From positions 121,160,891 through 121,224,890 of the forward strand of contig CM043947.1 in assembly GCA_014529385.2 (NCBI GenBank): a stretch of DNA of 64,000 nucleotides, given 5' to 3'. Shown here piece by piece: positions 49,495 through 61,446 of this stretch (position 1 is the stretch's first letter; each line of letters begins with the position of its first letter). The notes below the pieces were generated by a model that was given only the letters and a program-made list of their open reading frames with translations, was not told where the DNA came from and ran no database searches. Source of the DNA: Adiantum capillus-veneris. Taxonomy: Eukaryota > Streptophyta > Polypodiopsida > Polypodiales > Pteridaceae. A program made the position numbers and the translations under genes.

Positions 49495-49512
49495 TGGCGC
49501 CGTTGCCGGGGA
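49495..49512 (+). promoter_or_regulatory. Element D primer-binding site
   Basis: TGGCGCCGTTGCCGGGGA, the site typical of several plant gypsy lineages and complementary to tRNA-Asp. Confidence 0.9.
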
Positions 49513-50882
49513 CGAGAGCCCTAAGTAGGTGACCTTAGACTAATCCTACGAGGTGAGTCATATAAACTACTTTGTATACTTTAGTTAGAAAAGATCTAGG
49601 AGTGGTGGACTCCGAAGGTCTCGAGAGATACTAGGAAGTGGGGTATTCTTGGGTCTTCCGTGTTGACAGTATTTTTAGTTTAGCTTAGATTAGATTGTTT
49701 TTGATGGTGTTTAAGTGGTTGTTGACATAAAAAGCATTTGCTACTCCTTGTGTGGTAGTAAATCTCTTTATATTTTCAATTGCAAAAAATCCATTTTATG
49801 ATTAGAAGTAGCCTAGGTAGGGCCTGATTTGATCCTGATCTAGAGCTATCAATTGGTGTTCTATTTGCTTGATGTGTTTGATTGCATGTTAGATCACTGA
49901 AAAAGTCGCTTTGGTAGTGAAATATGCAATAAACAAAGTTCAGAAAAATTTTCTGTGTAACTGATTGTTGCTGAGCACTTAAAAGAGCTATTGGAAGAGT
50001 TCTGTGCTGAAAAACTGGAAATCTGCAACTTTAGACATCATACGCGTATGATGTCTTAGGACCTAAACAGAGACTAAAATTGAAAATTTGACATTGCCAG
50101 AGTGTTTAGAAGGGGGGTTTTACCCTAAGATCAACTTGAAACAAGGGCTTTAACACTCTCAGAAACCCAAAAGACCAAGTCAGAGAGCAAAAAAACGCAA
50201 AGAACAAGAAATTTTGATTCAGATCTTGTTTTTACATTCAAACCTGACAAAAACACTTGAAACTCGATTATAAACATTGGAGAAGGCTTAAAACCAAAAA
50301 TAGTCAAAATCTGGGACAAAAGACATCATACGCGTATAATGTCTTTTGGCACTTCCACTGCTTATTTTTGAAATCTGACCTGACAAGATTGTTACAAACA
50401 CTGTAGAAAGCATAAATATCAAGTTTGGACCCAAATTGATGAAAAAGACATCATACGCGTATGATGTCTTTTACCTAATTTTGGACATATTTTGATACTT
50501 TGCCAACACAGATCCATTGTAATAGCTATCTAGAGGCTATATTTCAAGTTTCATCCCAGTTGGATCACAATTGACCCAAAAAATAAGTCAAAAGCGGAAA
50601 ATTTCCAAGAAAAGCCTAAATTAGCCATAACTTGCTCAAACAGAGTTCAAACTGAATTTTGTAAGTGAACAGAGCATAAAGGGGTCACTGAGAGTGAGCA
50701 TAACCAAAATAGTCAAAATCTATGAAAAAATACATCATACGCGTATAATGTCTTTTTCAGCATAACTGCGACAAAATTCTCACTTGATGAAACAGAAGTT
50801 GTCCAACTGACAAGATTAAACAGTTGACCAAGTATCAATCAGTTTGGATCAATTCTGACCACAAAAACTTGGGGAAAACAAA
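49513..50882 (+). other. Element D leader with four palindromes
   Basis: Non-coding leader between primer site and gag. A 22-base palindrome centred on ATCATACGCGTATGAT occurs at 50034-50055 and 50447-50468 (perfect), and at 50322-50343 and 50731-50752 (one or two changes). Words around them (tagtcaaaatct, tgacaagattgtt) are also repeated loosely, so the leader may be an old array of diverged units. Confidence 0.8.
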
Positions 50883-51976
50883 TTGCCGAGACGGAAAAGT
50901 TACAGTCCTTTAGGGGAATTGATGAATTTGAGATCGGGCAGGAATCTCCGGAATAACCAACCAAAACAAGGGGAACCAGCAAGTGTCATATCAACCGAGG
51001 GAAGTGTAAACCAAAGTTGGGTGAAACCATTAGAACCGATCTTTGAAGGAAGTGTCTCTGATACTTCTTCGGAGAGGTCTTACGAGATTTTCACCGAACA
51101 CGTGGAACACTCGAACAGGAACAACAGAAAAAATATGGCAGCAGGATCATCAAACCCTTCTGCCACCATGAAGCTATTGTTCATAAAATACCAGTACGAC
51201 AATGAGCAAGGTGCAAAGATCTACAAAGATGGAATGGACCGCTATTGTGTAAAGATAGAAGAAAGACCTAGTGAGTTCAAGGACTTAGTGCCTGTGAGCT
51301 ATAGCGGAGATAGATATCTAGATGACGAGGGTACCATGTACTTGGTAGTCCTAAACCCTAACATTGTGGACCAGTGGGGATTGATGGGCACCAAAGCCAA
51401 AATAGATGAAGAACTCGAGGAGAAAGCACCAATAATGAACTTCCCTAATGCGAGGTTAAGAAGAGAGAATGAAACTACAAGGATCAACACTGATAACATC
51501 TATGTGGGGCTATACAAATATAATAATGGGGAGCAAGATCTCTCTTATAGATGTGAAGAACCCTACACCGGAGAGTTGACAGACAAAAAAAGACTCTATG
51601 TCTTTACCTACACAGAGGGATCAGAAGTGAAAATTGCCGCTTACGACAAGTATGGGAGGCAATAATCAACAATGGGCAAGAGAGAATTAGAAGGATATAC
51701 ATACTTTGGGGGACCACTACATCAGTATTATGTTACTTCTAGCTCACATAGACCAGCACCAACAACTGGAGTGCAAAACTCAAGGACAACAGGAGGACAA
51801 AGAACTCAGGTTGCTGACTCTTTCAGTCAACCTTGGGACTCGAAGCTCGGACCAATGGGATCATTACATTCCAGAGAGTCAATGGAGACGAATCGAGGTA
51901 GTGCAGTTCCAATCCCCACCTATACCACTCCAGGTCCAAGGTTTGAAGCGGAACCGTCACATCTACCTCCTAGTAG
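50883..51976 (+). pseudogene. Element D gag amino-terminal region, interrupted
   Basis: The frame 50883-51665 (260 residues) begins MPRRKSYSPLGELMNLRSG, is basic and Asn-rich at the start, acidic around residues 50-75, and then has a compact part with KLLFIKYQYDNEQGAKIYKD and MYLVVLNPNIVDQWGLMG. A second piece from 51672 (MGKRELEGYTYFGG) is Ser/Thr/Pro-rich and runs into the C LTR at 51977. No standard gag core is seen here, but position after the leader and the style of the amino terminus (LRSGR) fit plant gypsy gag. I do not recognise the folded part of the first piece. Confidence 0.55.
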
Positions 51977-52235
51977 TGAGGCGGTCCGGGGCGGGCAACA
52001 AGAAGAGTGGCCTCTAGACACCCTTCAAGGCTCCCGTGCTGCTCAATGGGGCTGGGGCACAACACAACACAAACCAAAACAACAAACCCACAGCCAAATC
52101 CCAACTACACAAGGGGCACCACCTAGTTTAAGAGCGAACTAGGACGCAAAAGAGGAGAATCGTTAGAGCAACCCACAAACAAGCAAGGAATTTACACTAA
52201 CCCTAACACCAATGGAATACTCTCACACCCTAAAA

Positions 52236-52305
<70 letters not shown>

Positions 52306-54674
52306 TGCGCGGGCTGCTTTGAAACGTATCGGCAATGATCAAGCAAACACAACTATATATTTAAGAAAGAGAGAGAAAGGGGGAGGGGGTGCTTGTTGCA
52401 TTAATACCTTCTTATAAATCTGTCATGACAAATCAAAGTGAAATTAGTATTTGTTCAACATAGCTTGCGTAAATTTCACCACAACACATCACAAGAAAAG
52501 CCACCCCAATCACTGTCTTAAAGCCAGGGGAGTCCTCTCCACCCTGTCGCCCTCTTACAGTATGTGGGATTTATGGCTAGGTTGATGACAACACCAGAGA
52601 ACAAGCTATCAAGAACTTAACAAAAAACACCAAGACACTTACGCATCATTGTTGTCCATTACTTCACGTTGGAAGGGAGACAAAATATCCAAGCTTAGTC
52701 CAAATCCTCCCTCCTTGATTCAGCAAATGTTGGGCTTACACTAGTAGGAGAAATGATAGATTTCCTACTCTCAATTGAATGATCACTCTCTCTCTTACAA
52801 TGGCATAGAGTTCCCTTGCTAATCCCCTATTACAACACATGCACATGCATAAGACAATGAGCTTCCACTCAAGAGCTCCTTCTAGAGAGGTTGAGTTTGG
52901 CTTCTCAAGCTATAGCATAGTGCTCTTGCTTATGGCTCTCCCTTTTGTGCTAGCTACACCCTCCTTTTATAGCAATTTTGAAGGCTAGGGTTACTCCTCT
53001 AACCATGGTTGGGTTAGATTTTCAGCAATTTATCTAATTTCTTTTGCTTGGAATTATCAAGAAGTTGGTGGGGAAAGAGAGAGGAGAGAAATGGAGGTGA
53101 TAGGACTTTTCATAGTGGGTTAGTGTTAGTAGAGTTAGTATTAATTTACAAATGGAATTGGATATTTACAATGGGAGTATCCATGTAGGATACAAATAAG
53201 GAAGAAAAACTCTTAAGAGGTAAGAAAAGGTGGATTTCTTACAAGGTTGATGCTCCAAGTGTCTTGAGTAGAGCCGATTTTGACGCTTGTTGACGGTCCA
53301 CTAGCTTTGACGGTACATTTTTTCTCCATTCTTGACCTTCCTTGAGAGACAAGGTAATTGAAGCTGAGTAATCAACCACCATGATGCTGTCTTTTAAGAG
53401 AAGAGGCTGAATTTTGTGGTTTTTTTGATAGATATGGGTAATTTGGAGGAGGAAAAATGAGACTAGGTGGTCAATTTTGGAATGGAATTGGGTGTGGGAG
53501 GTGTGAGTTTACCATGGTTTCTCTTATTCTTCAAGGTTGAAGAGAAGGTGAGTAGGGTGCAGAGAGGTGGGGATGATGAGTGGAGAAGTGTGTGTGAAAG
53601 AGGAAAATGATAAAGTGGAAGAGAGAGTGTGGCTGCATAGCATGGGAAAACTGAGGTCCACTAAAAAAATCATAGCTCACAGCTCGTAGCTCACAAAAAT
53701 ATGAAAAAATTTGAGGCAAAAGTTCAGCCCACGAGCTACAACTTTTGTTTGTATCACCTTTTCAAATTCGGAGAGCAAGTGAACTTTAAAAATTCAGCAA
53801 AACCGACCGTTTTTTTCCACTGCACAAGGTCTTTGTGGGGTCCTTTTTTGGATGATTCTTTTGAATACCTCCAAGAGTGAGCCCTCCATAGTGCATGTAT
53901 GCATGCCACCTACCCTTGACCTTATTTGGTAGGTCTATAATTGAAGATATTGTTGAGATTAGGATATAAGTGAATAGTACAACTAAGAAAATCAAATATT
54001 GAGGGGTCTAAAAAATATGTACATGTCAAATATAAATAATATAGGTGGAAAAATATAAAGGGGTCAAAATAAATCTCTCTCATTATAAGTCTACCATAAA
54101 AAGATGAATATTTTTCGTGGTCTAATTTATGAGAGTAATAGAGAATATATGTAGGAAGGAAAAAATCACAATAGTGAAAAAAATATACACATAAATAGAA
54201 CTAGTTTTTTTGGATTTTTGTTGGGATGGAGTTACACAAAATATAAGAGAAGCTTACATGAAAATATTTCTATATGGAATAAAGAGTATGAAAAATGGTA
54301 AGAAAAAATTGTGGTAATGGTGAGGCAATGTACAGAGCATAAATAACACACACCTAGGTAGAAATATTTAAATAAATCCAAAAAAATTATGAAAAAATCT
54401 TTTATTTAGGCCCTATATACAAAGAAATATTTACATATGCATGGGCCATAATATACTTATATTTTTTATTTTTATTATTTATTTTTATTTTTTTGGCTCA
54501 ACTAGCCCAATGACTAGCTAATTGAGGGTTTTTGAAGAAGATATGGGAAAAGTCCCGTGACTCACGCACGCCTATGTACAGTGAAATGGTAGGGATAGCC
54601 ACAGTGTTTGGGTGATTTTGGTAGGGTGAGGTAACTCATTGTGGCAATTACAAAGAGCCGAAAAACGGCTATCA
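51977..54674 (-). repeat. Family C LTR (3' LTR of C3, 2698 bp)
   Basis: Reverse complement of the C1 LTR: begins TGAGGCGG and ends CTATCA. It carries the GA run at about 52240-52302 and the U5 hairpin near 52120-52145. It is followed on its right by polypurine tract and integrase-end sequence of a C copy, so it is a 3' LTR and not a solo LTR. Confidence 0.9.
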
Positions 54675-55166
54675 TTAGCCCTCCCCCTGGATGATGGTAT
54701 ATTCATGTACCATCATAGAGCATCTTTTCCAAAGAGAGTGCTTCAGAGTCCTTGACGAGATCTTTATTGTTTGGCCCCTCAGAATTTTGGCTGGAGTTAC
54801 ACTCATGCTTCATGTAGCAATACTTACACGAGACAGCGGCCTTTGGACAGATCTTTGGTAGATCCTTTGGTAGAAGGCGACTCAAATAGGGCTTCAAGCG
54901 ATACCCGTTTACTTTCCTGGAGTGCTCTTTACCATTCAAGTCCATAAGCTGATAGTAACTTGAATTGAAAGCCTTCTTGACTATGTATGGCCCTTGCCAT
55001 CTAGTTTCAAACTTGGCATCAAAACGATTATCGAGTCGATTGTCATACCTTAGCACCAGATCTCCTTCATTGATGCCTTTGTCCTTTAGTTTCTTGTCAA
55101 GCTTCTCCTTCGCCTGCGTAGCTTTCCTCTTGTAGCACTCGTATGCTGCTTCTCTTTTCCACTCAA
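54675..55166 (-). pseudogene. C3 integrase carboxy end
   Basis: The minus strand encodes LRYDNRLDNRFDAKFETRW, QGPYIVKKAFNSSYYQLMD, then a tail with CKYCYMKHEC, ending at 54703. Same as the ends of C1 and C4 pol. Similarity stops at about 55166, where the sequence changes to plus-strand gag. The remaining 5' part of this copy is missing here. Confidence 0.85.
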
Positions 55167-56334
55167 TACGAGGGATTTGGTCTTACTCTAGAAGGTACGG
55201 CATTGACATGGTTTCAACCACTGAACATAGGGGGATTCCAGGACATTGACCATTTGCTAAGAGAGTTTGCTGAGGAATTCTCGAAACGAGGGATTAAGCA
55301 CAATACGGTCTCACAAATATATGCTTTTAAACAGAGAGAACACGAAAAAGTGAAGGAAGCTTCACTTCGCTTCAAACAATACATTGAGAGATGTCCAGTA
55401 CGTGAGCGACCACAAGATGACAGACTATCTATTCTCTTTATTGAGGGACTGAGAAACGACACTCTCAAGAAGGACTTGCACTTGAAAGCTTGTACAAGTT
55501 TCGAGCAAGTAACGAGAGAGGCATTGTACTTAGTGGATAACTGTACGGTTTATGGAGAGGTGTCAGCGGATACAGATTTTGCACCTAGTAGCTCCTCCTC
55601 CGTAGCGAGCGAGACTACCACTAAAAAGAATGTTCAAACAACAACCATGCCAAATGTAGAGCAAATGATAGAAGATGCTCTAAAAAGGATGGCACCATAC
55701 CAAAAACCATTGCCAAAACCACTGAAATGGTGTGCGATTGAGCAAAAATGGACAAATCATCCAACAGAGGAGTGCTATTACAACAAAGGTTATGTAAGGG
55801 AGCGTCAGTATGCACCTCCTGCTCAATTAGCACCACCTCAGGTACATCCAGTACCTCGATACCCAACGGGAAATGTACAAGGACCTATGGGGATAGAAAG
55901 ACCGCAACCGGTATTGGGACAACAACCACCTTTACCAGGAGCAAGACCAGTGGGCATGAGATATGCACCAACCTTAGAGAATCAGGAAGAACAAGCCCTA
56001 GTGCCTGTTCAAGCCTATTATGAAGAATCTGGTGCACACATGTCTCCAACTGTGTATTACCCACCAGAAGAACCCAAACAACCAGAACCATGGGGCATGA
56101 TAGGGAATGTTGGAACACAAACAGTTATAAGTGCTTCTGATGAAGAGAGATACAATTTGGACGCAAGAACATTGATGTTCATAGCTCATGGAGGGTTAAC
56201 AAGACAAAGACCATCCTATCCACAAAGGACGAATCAAATGGGACCAAGACTAGCACTAGGACCCTGTTATAAGTGTGGAGGTGACCATCTGATGAATGTT
56301 TGCCCACATACGGAAATCATTAGAATTAACGCTT
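55167..56334 (+). pseudogene. Gypsy gag fragment (possibly element D) inside C3
   Basis: The plus strand encodes most of a Retrotrans_gag domain from GFGLTLEGTALTWFQPL through LLREFAEEFSKRG, FKQREHEKVKEASLRFKQY and FIEGLRNDTLKKDL, then a Gln/Pro-rich linker and a CCHC knuckle CYKCGGDHLMNVC (about 56269-56310). It has no stop internally. Both ends are abrupt: before 55167 and after 56334 the sequence is antisense family C. It is not the C gag. It may be the missing middle of D gag, with perhaps 100 residues lost between 51976 and here. Confidence 0.75.
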
Positions 56335-56652
56335 ATTTCACTCTATTTACCAATCTTAGGGCACACACTAGTTGGATGAATGCGCGGTCTTCCTTAGTAC
56401 CCAACAACAAGAGGAAAATGGAATCCACGCGTAGGACCTTCCGTCTTAACTTCACCACCCTCTTGTTATGAGGGAGACGCCTTACTACTTGCTCCTGCAA
56501 CTCAATTGGTAATAGAGCTAGATCTCTAAGGATTGAACTTTCACTGCACACACATTCCCAGTTAGAACAAATGATCGTTTTTTTGTTTCTTGTAACAACT
56601 TGGACAAAGAAAAAACAAACATACACACTATTTTGCCGGGCTGCACTTCATT

Positions 56653-56874
56653 TTAAAATAAAATGAACACATGTACATCAAAAGAAGTGTGGTAGTTGAT
56701 GAGAGGTAGAATGACAGGGTTTGGTGATGCAAGAATTTCTCCTGCTCTTTGGGCACCAAACAAGAACACAATTCGTTGTTGAAAATGGATCTTTCTACTA
56801 ATTGCAACGTTAAATATTCTAATGTGTGGAGTAAAATGAAAGGGAAAAACCTCTATTCTTGGGCCATTATCCAT
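56653..56874 (-). CDS. C3 leader small protein b (73 aa)
   Basis: Starts MDNGPRIEVFPFHF, ends DVHVFILF and stop. Compared with the C1 copy there is an in-frame 3-base insertion giving an extra Phe near residue 21, and a few substitutions; start and stop are kept. The shared signature is EILASPNPVILPLINYH. Function unknown. Confidence 0.65.
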   Translation of the reverse strand: MDNGPRIEVFPFHFTPHIRIFNVAISRKIHFQQRIVFLFGAQRAGEILASPNPVILPLINYHTSFDVHVFILF

Positions 56875-56895
56875 GGCCTATGCATGTCCTAATGC

Positions 56896-57108
56896 TTAAA
56901 ACAAAACAAAAATATAGACGTCCAAACTAAGGTCGTACCTAATGAGAGGCAAAATAAAAGGATTTACTGAAGCGTTTATCTCGGCCAACCTAAGAGGACC
57001 TAAAATTCTACGAATGACACGTTGAAATTGCAACTTAGTAATAACAATTATGTGTACCTTTTGCCTTGCAATGGGAATGAAGGGATCATACAAATTCTCA
57101 TGATTCAT
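56896..57108 (-). CDS. C3 leader small protein a (70 aa)
   Basis: Starts MNHENLYDPFIPIA and ends DVYIFVLF. It differs from the C1 copy by a Ser-to-Ile and a Val-to-Leu change only. It lies 77 bases from the LTR edge, as in C1. Confidence 0.65.
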   Translation of the reverse strand: MNHENLYDPFIPIARQKVHIIVITKLQFQRVIRRILGPLRLAEINASVNPFILPLIRYDLSLDVYIFVLF

Positions 57109-57184
57109 GCAAGCTACTTGATTATGCTAAAGGTTGAGCCTTCACAAAACATACACAAGCCTGTCCTCCGTGGGGGCACCAATT

Positions 57185-57443
57185 TGAGGCGGTCCGGGGC
57201 GGGCAACAAGAAGAGAAACCTCTAGACACCCTTCAAGGCTCCCGTGCTACTCAATGGGGCTGGGGCACAACACAACACAAACCAAAACAACAAACCCACA
57301 GCCAAATCCCAACTACACAAGGGGCACCACCTAGTTTAAGAGCGAACTAGGACGCAAAAGAGGAGAATCGTTAGAGCAACCCACAAACAAGCAAGGAATT
57401 TACACTAACCCTAACACCAATGGAATACTCTCACACCCTAAAA

Positions 57444-57493
<50 letters not shown>

Positions 57494-59862
57494 TGCTCGG
57501 GCTGCTTTGAAACGTATCGGCAATGATCAAGCAAACACAACTATATATTTAAGAAAGAGAGAGAAAGGGGGAGGGGGTGCTTGTTGCATTAATACCTTCT
57601 TACAAATCTGTCATGACAAATCAAAGTGAAATTAGTATTTGTTCAACATAGCTTGCGTAAATTTCACCACAACACATCACAAGAAAAGCCACCCCAATCA
57701 CTGTCTTAAAGCCAGGGGAGTCCTCTCCACCCTGTCGCCCTCTTACAGTATGTGGGATTTATGGCTAGGTTGATGACAACACCAGAGAACAAGCTATCAA
57801 GAACTTAACAAAAAACACCAAGACACTTACGCATCATTGTTGTCCATTACTTCACGTTGGAAGGGAGACAAAATATCCAAGCTTAGTCCAAATCCTCCCT
57901 CCTTGATTCAGCAAATGTTGGGCTTACACTAGTAGGAGAAATGATAGATTTCCTACTCTCAATTGAATGATCACTCTCTCTCTTACAATGGCATAGAGTT
58001 CCCTTGCTAATCCCCTATTACAACACATGCACATGCATAAGACAATGAGCTTCCACTCAAGAGCTCCTTCTAGAGAGGTTGAGCTTGGCTTCTCAAGCTA
58101 TAGCATAGTGCTCTTGCTTATGGCTCTCCCTTTTGTGCTAGCTACACCCTCCTTTTATAGCAATTTTGAAGGCTAAGTTTACTCCTCTAACCATGGTTGG
58201 GTTAGATTTTCAGCAATTTATCTAATTTCTTTTGCTTGGAATTATCAAGAAGTTGGTGGGGAAAGAGAGAGGAGAGAAATGGAGGTGATAGGACTTTTCA
58301 TAGTGGGTTAGTGTTAGTAGAGTTAGTATTAATTTACAAATGGAATTGGATATTTACAATGGGAGTATCCATGTAGGATACAAATAAGGAAGAAAACTCT
58401 TAAGAGGTAAGAAAAGGTGGATTTCTTACAAGGTTGATGCTCCAAGTGTCTTGAGTAGAGCCGATTTTGACGCTTGTTGACGGTCCACTAGCTTTGACGG
58501 TACATTTTTTCTCCATTCTTGACCTTCCTTGAGAGACAAGGTAATTGAAGCTGAGTAATCAACCACCATGATGCTGTCTTTTAAGAGAAGAGGCTGAATT
58601 TTGTGGTTTTTTTGATAGATATGGGTAATTCGGAGGAGGAAAAATGAGACTAGGTGGTCAATTTTGGAATGGAATTGGGTGTGGGAGGTGTGAGTTTACC
58701 ATGGTTTCTCTTATTCTTCAAGGTTGAAGAGAAGGTGAGTAGGGTGCAGAGAGGTGGGGATGATGAGTGGAGAAGTGTGTGTGAAAGAGGAAAATGATAA
58801 AGTGGAAGAGAGAGTGTGGCTGCATAGCATGGGAAAACTGAGGTCCACTAAAAAAATCATAGCTCACAGCTCGTAGCTCAAAAAAATATGAAAAAATTTG
58901 AGGCAAAAGTTCAGCCCACAAGCTACAGCTTTTGTTTGTATCACCTTTTCAAATTCGGAGAGCAAGTGAGCTTTAAAAATTCAGCAAAACCGACCGTTTT
59001 TTTCCACTGCACAAGGTCTTTGTGGGGTCCTTCTTTGGATGATTCTTTTGAATACCTCCAAGAGTGAGCCTTCCATAGTGCATGTATGCATGCCACCTAC
59101 CCTTGACCTTATTTGGTAGGTCTATAATTGAAGATATTGTTGAGATTAGGATATAAGTGAATAGTACAACTAAGAAAATCAAATATTGAGGGGTCTAAAA
59201 AATATGTACATGTCAAATATAAATAATATAGGTGGAAAAATATAAAGGGGTCAAAATAAATCTCTCTCATTATAAGTCTACCATAAAAAGATGAATATTT
59301 TTGGTGGTCTAATTTATGAGAGTAATAGAGAATATATGTAGGAAGGAAAAAATCACAATAGTGAGAAAAATATACACATAAATAGAACTAGTTTTTTTGG
59401 ATTTTTGTTGGGATGGAGTTACACAAAATATAAGAGAAGCTTACATGAAAATATTTCTATATGGAATAAAGAGTATGAAAAATGGTAAGAAAAAATTGTG
59501 GTAATGGTGAGGCAATGTACAGAGCATAAATAACACACACCTAAGTAGAAATATTTAAATAAATACCAAAATAATTATGAAAAAATCTTTTATTTAGGCC
59601 CTATATACAAAGAAATATTTACATATGCATGGGCCATAATATACTTATATTTTTTATTTTTATTATTTATTTTTATTTTTTTGGCTCAACTAGCCCAATG
59701 ACTAGCTAATTGAGGGTTTTTGAAGAAGATATGGGAAAAGTCCCGTGACTCACGCACGCCTATGTACAGTGAAATGGTAGGGATAGCCACAGTGTTTGGG
59801 TGATTTTGGTAGGGTGAGGTAACTCATTGTGGCAATTACAAAGAGCCGAAAAACGGCTATCA
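57185..59862 (-). repeat. Family C LTR shared by C3 and C4 (2678 bp)
   Basis: Reverse complement of the C LTR, from TGAGGCGG to CTATCA. On its left lie the primer site and leader of C3, on its right the polypurine tract and integrase end of C4. It is therefore the 5' LTR of one and the 3' LTR of the other, a tandem arrangement. GA run at about 57446-57490. Confidence 0.9.
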
Positions 59863-59890
59863 TTAGCCCTCCCCCTGGATGATGGTATAT

Positions 59891-61443
59891 TCATGTACCA
59901 TCATAGAGCATCTTTTCCAAAGAGAGTGCTTCAGAGTCCTTGACGAGATCTTTATTGTTTGGCCCCTCAGAATTTTGGTTGGAGTTACACTCATGCTTCA
60001 TGTAGCAATACTTACATGAGACAGCGGCCTTTGGACAGATCTTTGGTAGATCCTTTGGTAGAAGGCGACTCAAATAGGGCTTCAAGCGATACCCGTTTAC
60101 TTTCCTGGAGTGCTCTTTACCATTCAAGTCCATAAGCTGATAGTAACTTGAATTGAAAGCCTTCTTGACTATGTATGGCCCTTGCCATCTAGTTTCAAAC
60201 TTGGCATCAAAACGATTATCGAGTCGATTGTCATACCTTAGCACCAGATCTCCTTCATTGATGCCTTTGTCCTTTAGTTTCTTGTCAAGCTTCTCCTTCA
60301 CCTGCGTAGCTTTCCTCTTGTAGCACTCGTATGCTGCTTCTCTTTTCCACTCAAGCTCAGCTAAGGTAAGAAGTCGATCCATCCATGCTTCTTGATCATC
60401 TTGTGCTGCTTTGTCATGAAGTCGCATTGTTGGAATGTTTAGTTCAATTGGCTGTAAAGCCTCTTGACCATAGACCAAGTGAAATGGTGTGAACTCCGTG
60501 GCTTCCCTATATGTGGTTCGATACGCCCACAAGGCACCATACAAGAAGTCATCCCACAACTTTGTCTTGTTTTTCACCATCTTTCTAATGATGCCTGCAA
60601 TGACACCATTAGCTTTTTCTACCAAACCATTTGATTGGGGATAGTAGGGTGTACTGTGACGATGTAGAATGTGAAGTTCTTCACAGACTTCTGTGAGCAA
60701 TCCCTTTCTAAACCCTGGACCATTATCAGAAACAATCTCCAAAGGTGTGCCAAATCTACAACAAATGTGAGTGTAGACGAATTTGCTCACTGTCTTCTCA
60801 TTTACCTTTGCCACACTTCTGTGAGCAATCCCTTTCTAAACCCTGGACCATTATCAGAAACAATCTCCAAAGGTGTGCCAAATCTACAACAAATGTGAGT
60901 GTAGACGAATTTGCTCACTGTCTTCTCATTTACCTTTGCCACACTTTGTGCTTCCACCCACCTAGTCATATAGTCTACAGCCACTAGAATGTAGAGTTTA
61001 CCATTTTTTGTCATAGGCAGAGGACCCATAGCATCAATGCCCCACTTTTCAAACGGTCCATTTGCAAGCATGATTTGCCTTGGACCATAAACCAATCTTC
61101 TATTCCCATTTACCTGACAATTGTGACAACTTTTACACCAATGTTGGACATCCACATGCAGACTTGGCCAAACATACCCCGCAAGCAAAATCTTCTTCAC
61201 AGTTAATTCTTGGGCAAAATGACCACCACATGCTTCTTCATGCAAACCTTTTAGAATGGCTGGAATTTCCTCAATAGTTGGTACTCTTCTGCATACTTGA
61301 TCCCTCCCTCTTTGATAGAGGGAGCCTTCTCGGAAGAGATATACGCTTGCCTTCTTCATGAGTCTCCTCTTCTGAGACTTCGTGAAGTCTTGTGGAAACT
61401 CGCCCTCCAAAATGTAGCTAATAATGGGAGTCAATGACTCCAA
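59891..61443 (-). pseudogene. C4 integrase, with 128-bp duplication
   Basis: The amino part (61443-60802) holds HEEACGGHFAQEL ... HWCKSCHNCQ (HHCC finger), WGIDAMGPLPMTKNGKLYI, VDYMTRW and VSDNGPGFRKG. The frame then breaks because 60691-60818 is repeated at 60819-60946. The rest (60814-59891) restarts with the same block and continues through HSTPYYPQSNGLVEKANG to the carboxy tail ending LEKMLYDGT. Core DDE residues are all present. It follows the second RNase H after the TAG at 61447. Confidence 0.9.
60691..60946 (-). repeat. 128-bp tandem duplication in C4 integrase core
   Basis: Two near-identical copies start ctgtgagcaatccctttc at 60691 and 60819. The unit covers the VSDNGPGF catalytic segment. 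128 is not a multiple of three. C1 has a decayed duplication in the same place (about 37490-37680). Confidence 0.92.
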
Positions 61444-61446
61444 TCC

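Larger units (their letters stand above)
48560..51976 (+). mobile_element. Ty3/gypsy element D, 5' portion
   Basis: 5' LTR, exact tRNA-Asp-type primer site, a 1.4-kb leader and the start of gag on the plus strand. It is inserted in F (flank gacac at 48555-48559) and interrupted at 51977 by an LTR of family C. A plus-strand gag fragment at 55167-56334 may be its continuation. Pol and the 3' LTR are not in the window. Confidence 0.75.
56335..57184 (-). pseudogene. C3 leader region: accessory protein 1 (5' part) and two small proteins
   Basis: On the minus strand, after the LTR and primer site, small protein a is at 57108-56896 (70 aa) and small protein b at 56874-56653 (73 aa). Accessory protein 1 starts at 56626 and is open to the junction at 56335, including the CALRLVNRVK stretch that is frameshifted in C1. 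Both small proteins are intact here. Compared with C1, b has one inserted residue and a has two substitutions. Confidence 0.75.

Noticed and set aside
50131-50319. Minus-strand frame in the D leader
   Set aside because: No motif, no relative elsewhere in the window, and it lies among leader repeats.
57185-59862. Solo LTR formed by recombination
   Set aside because: Internal C sequence continues directly on both sides, so it is part of a tandem arrangement.
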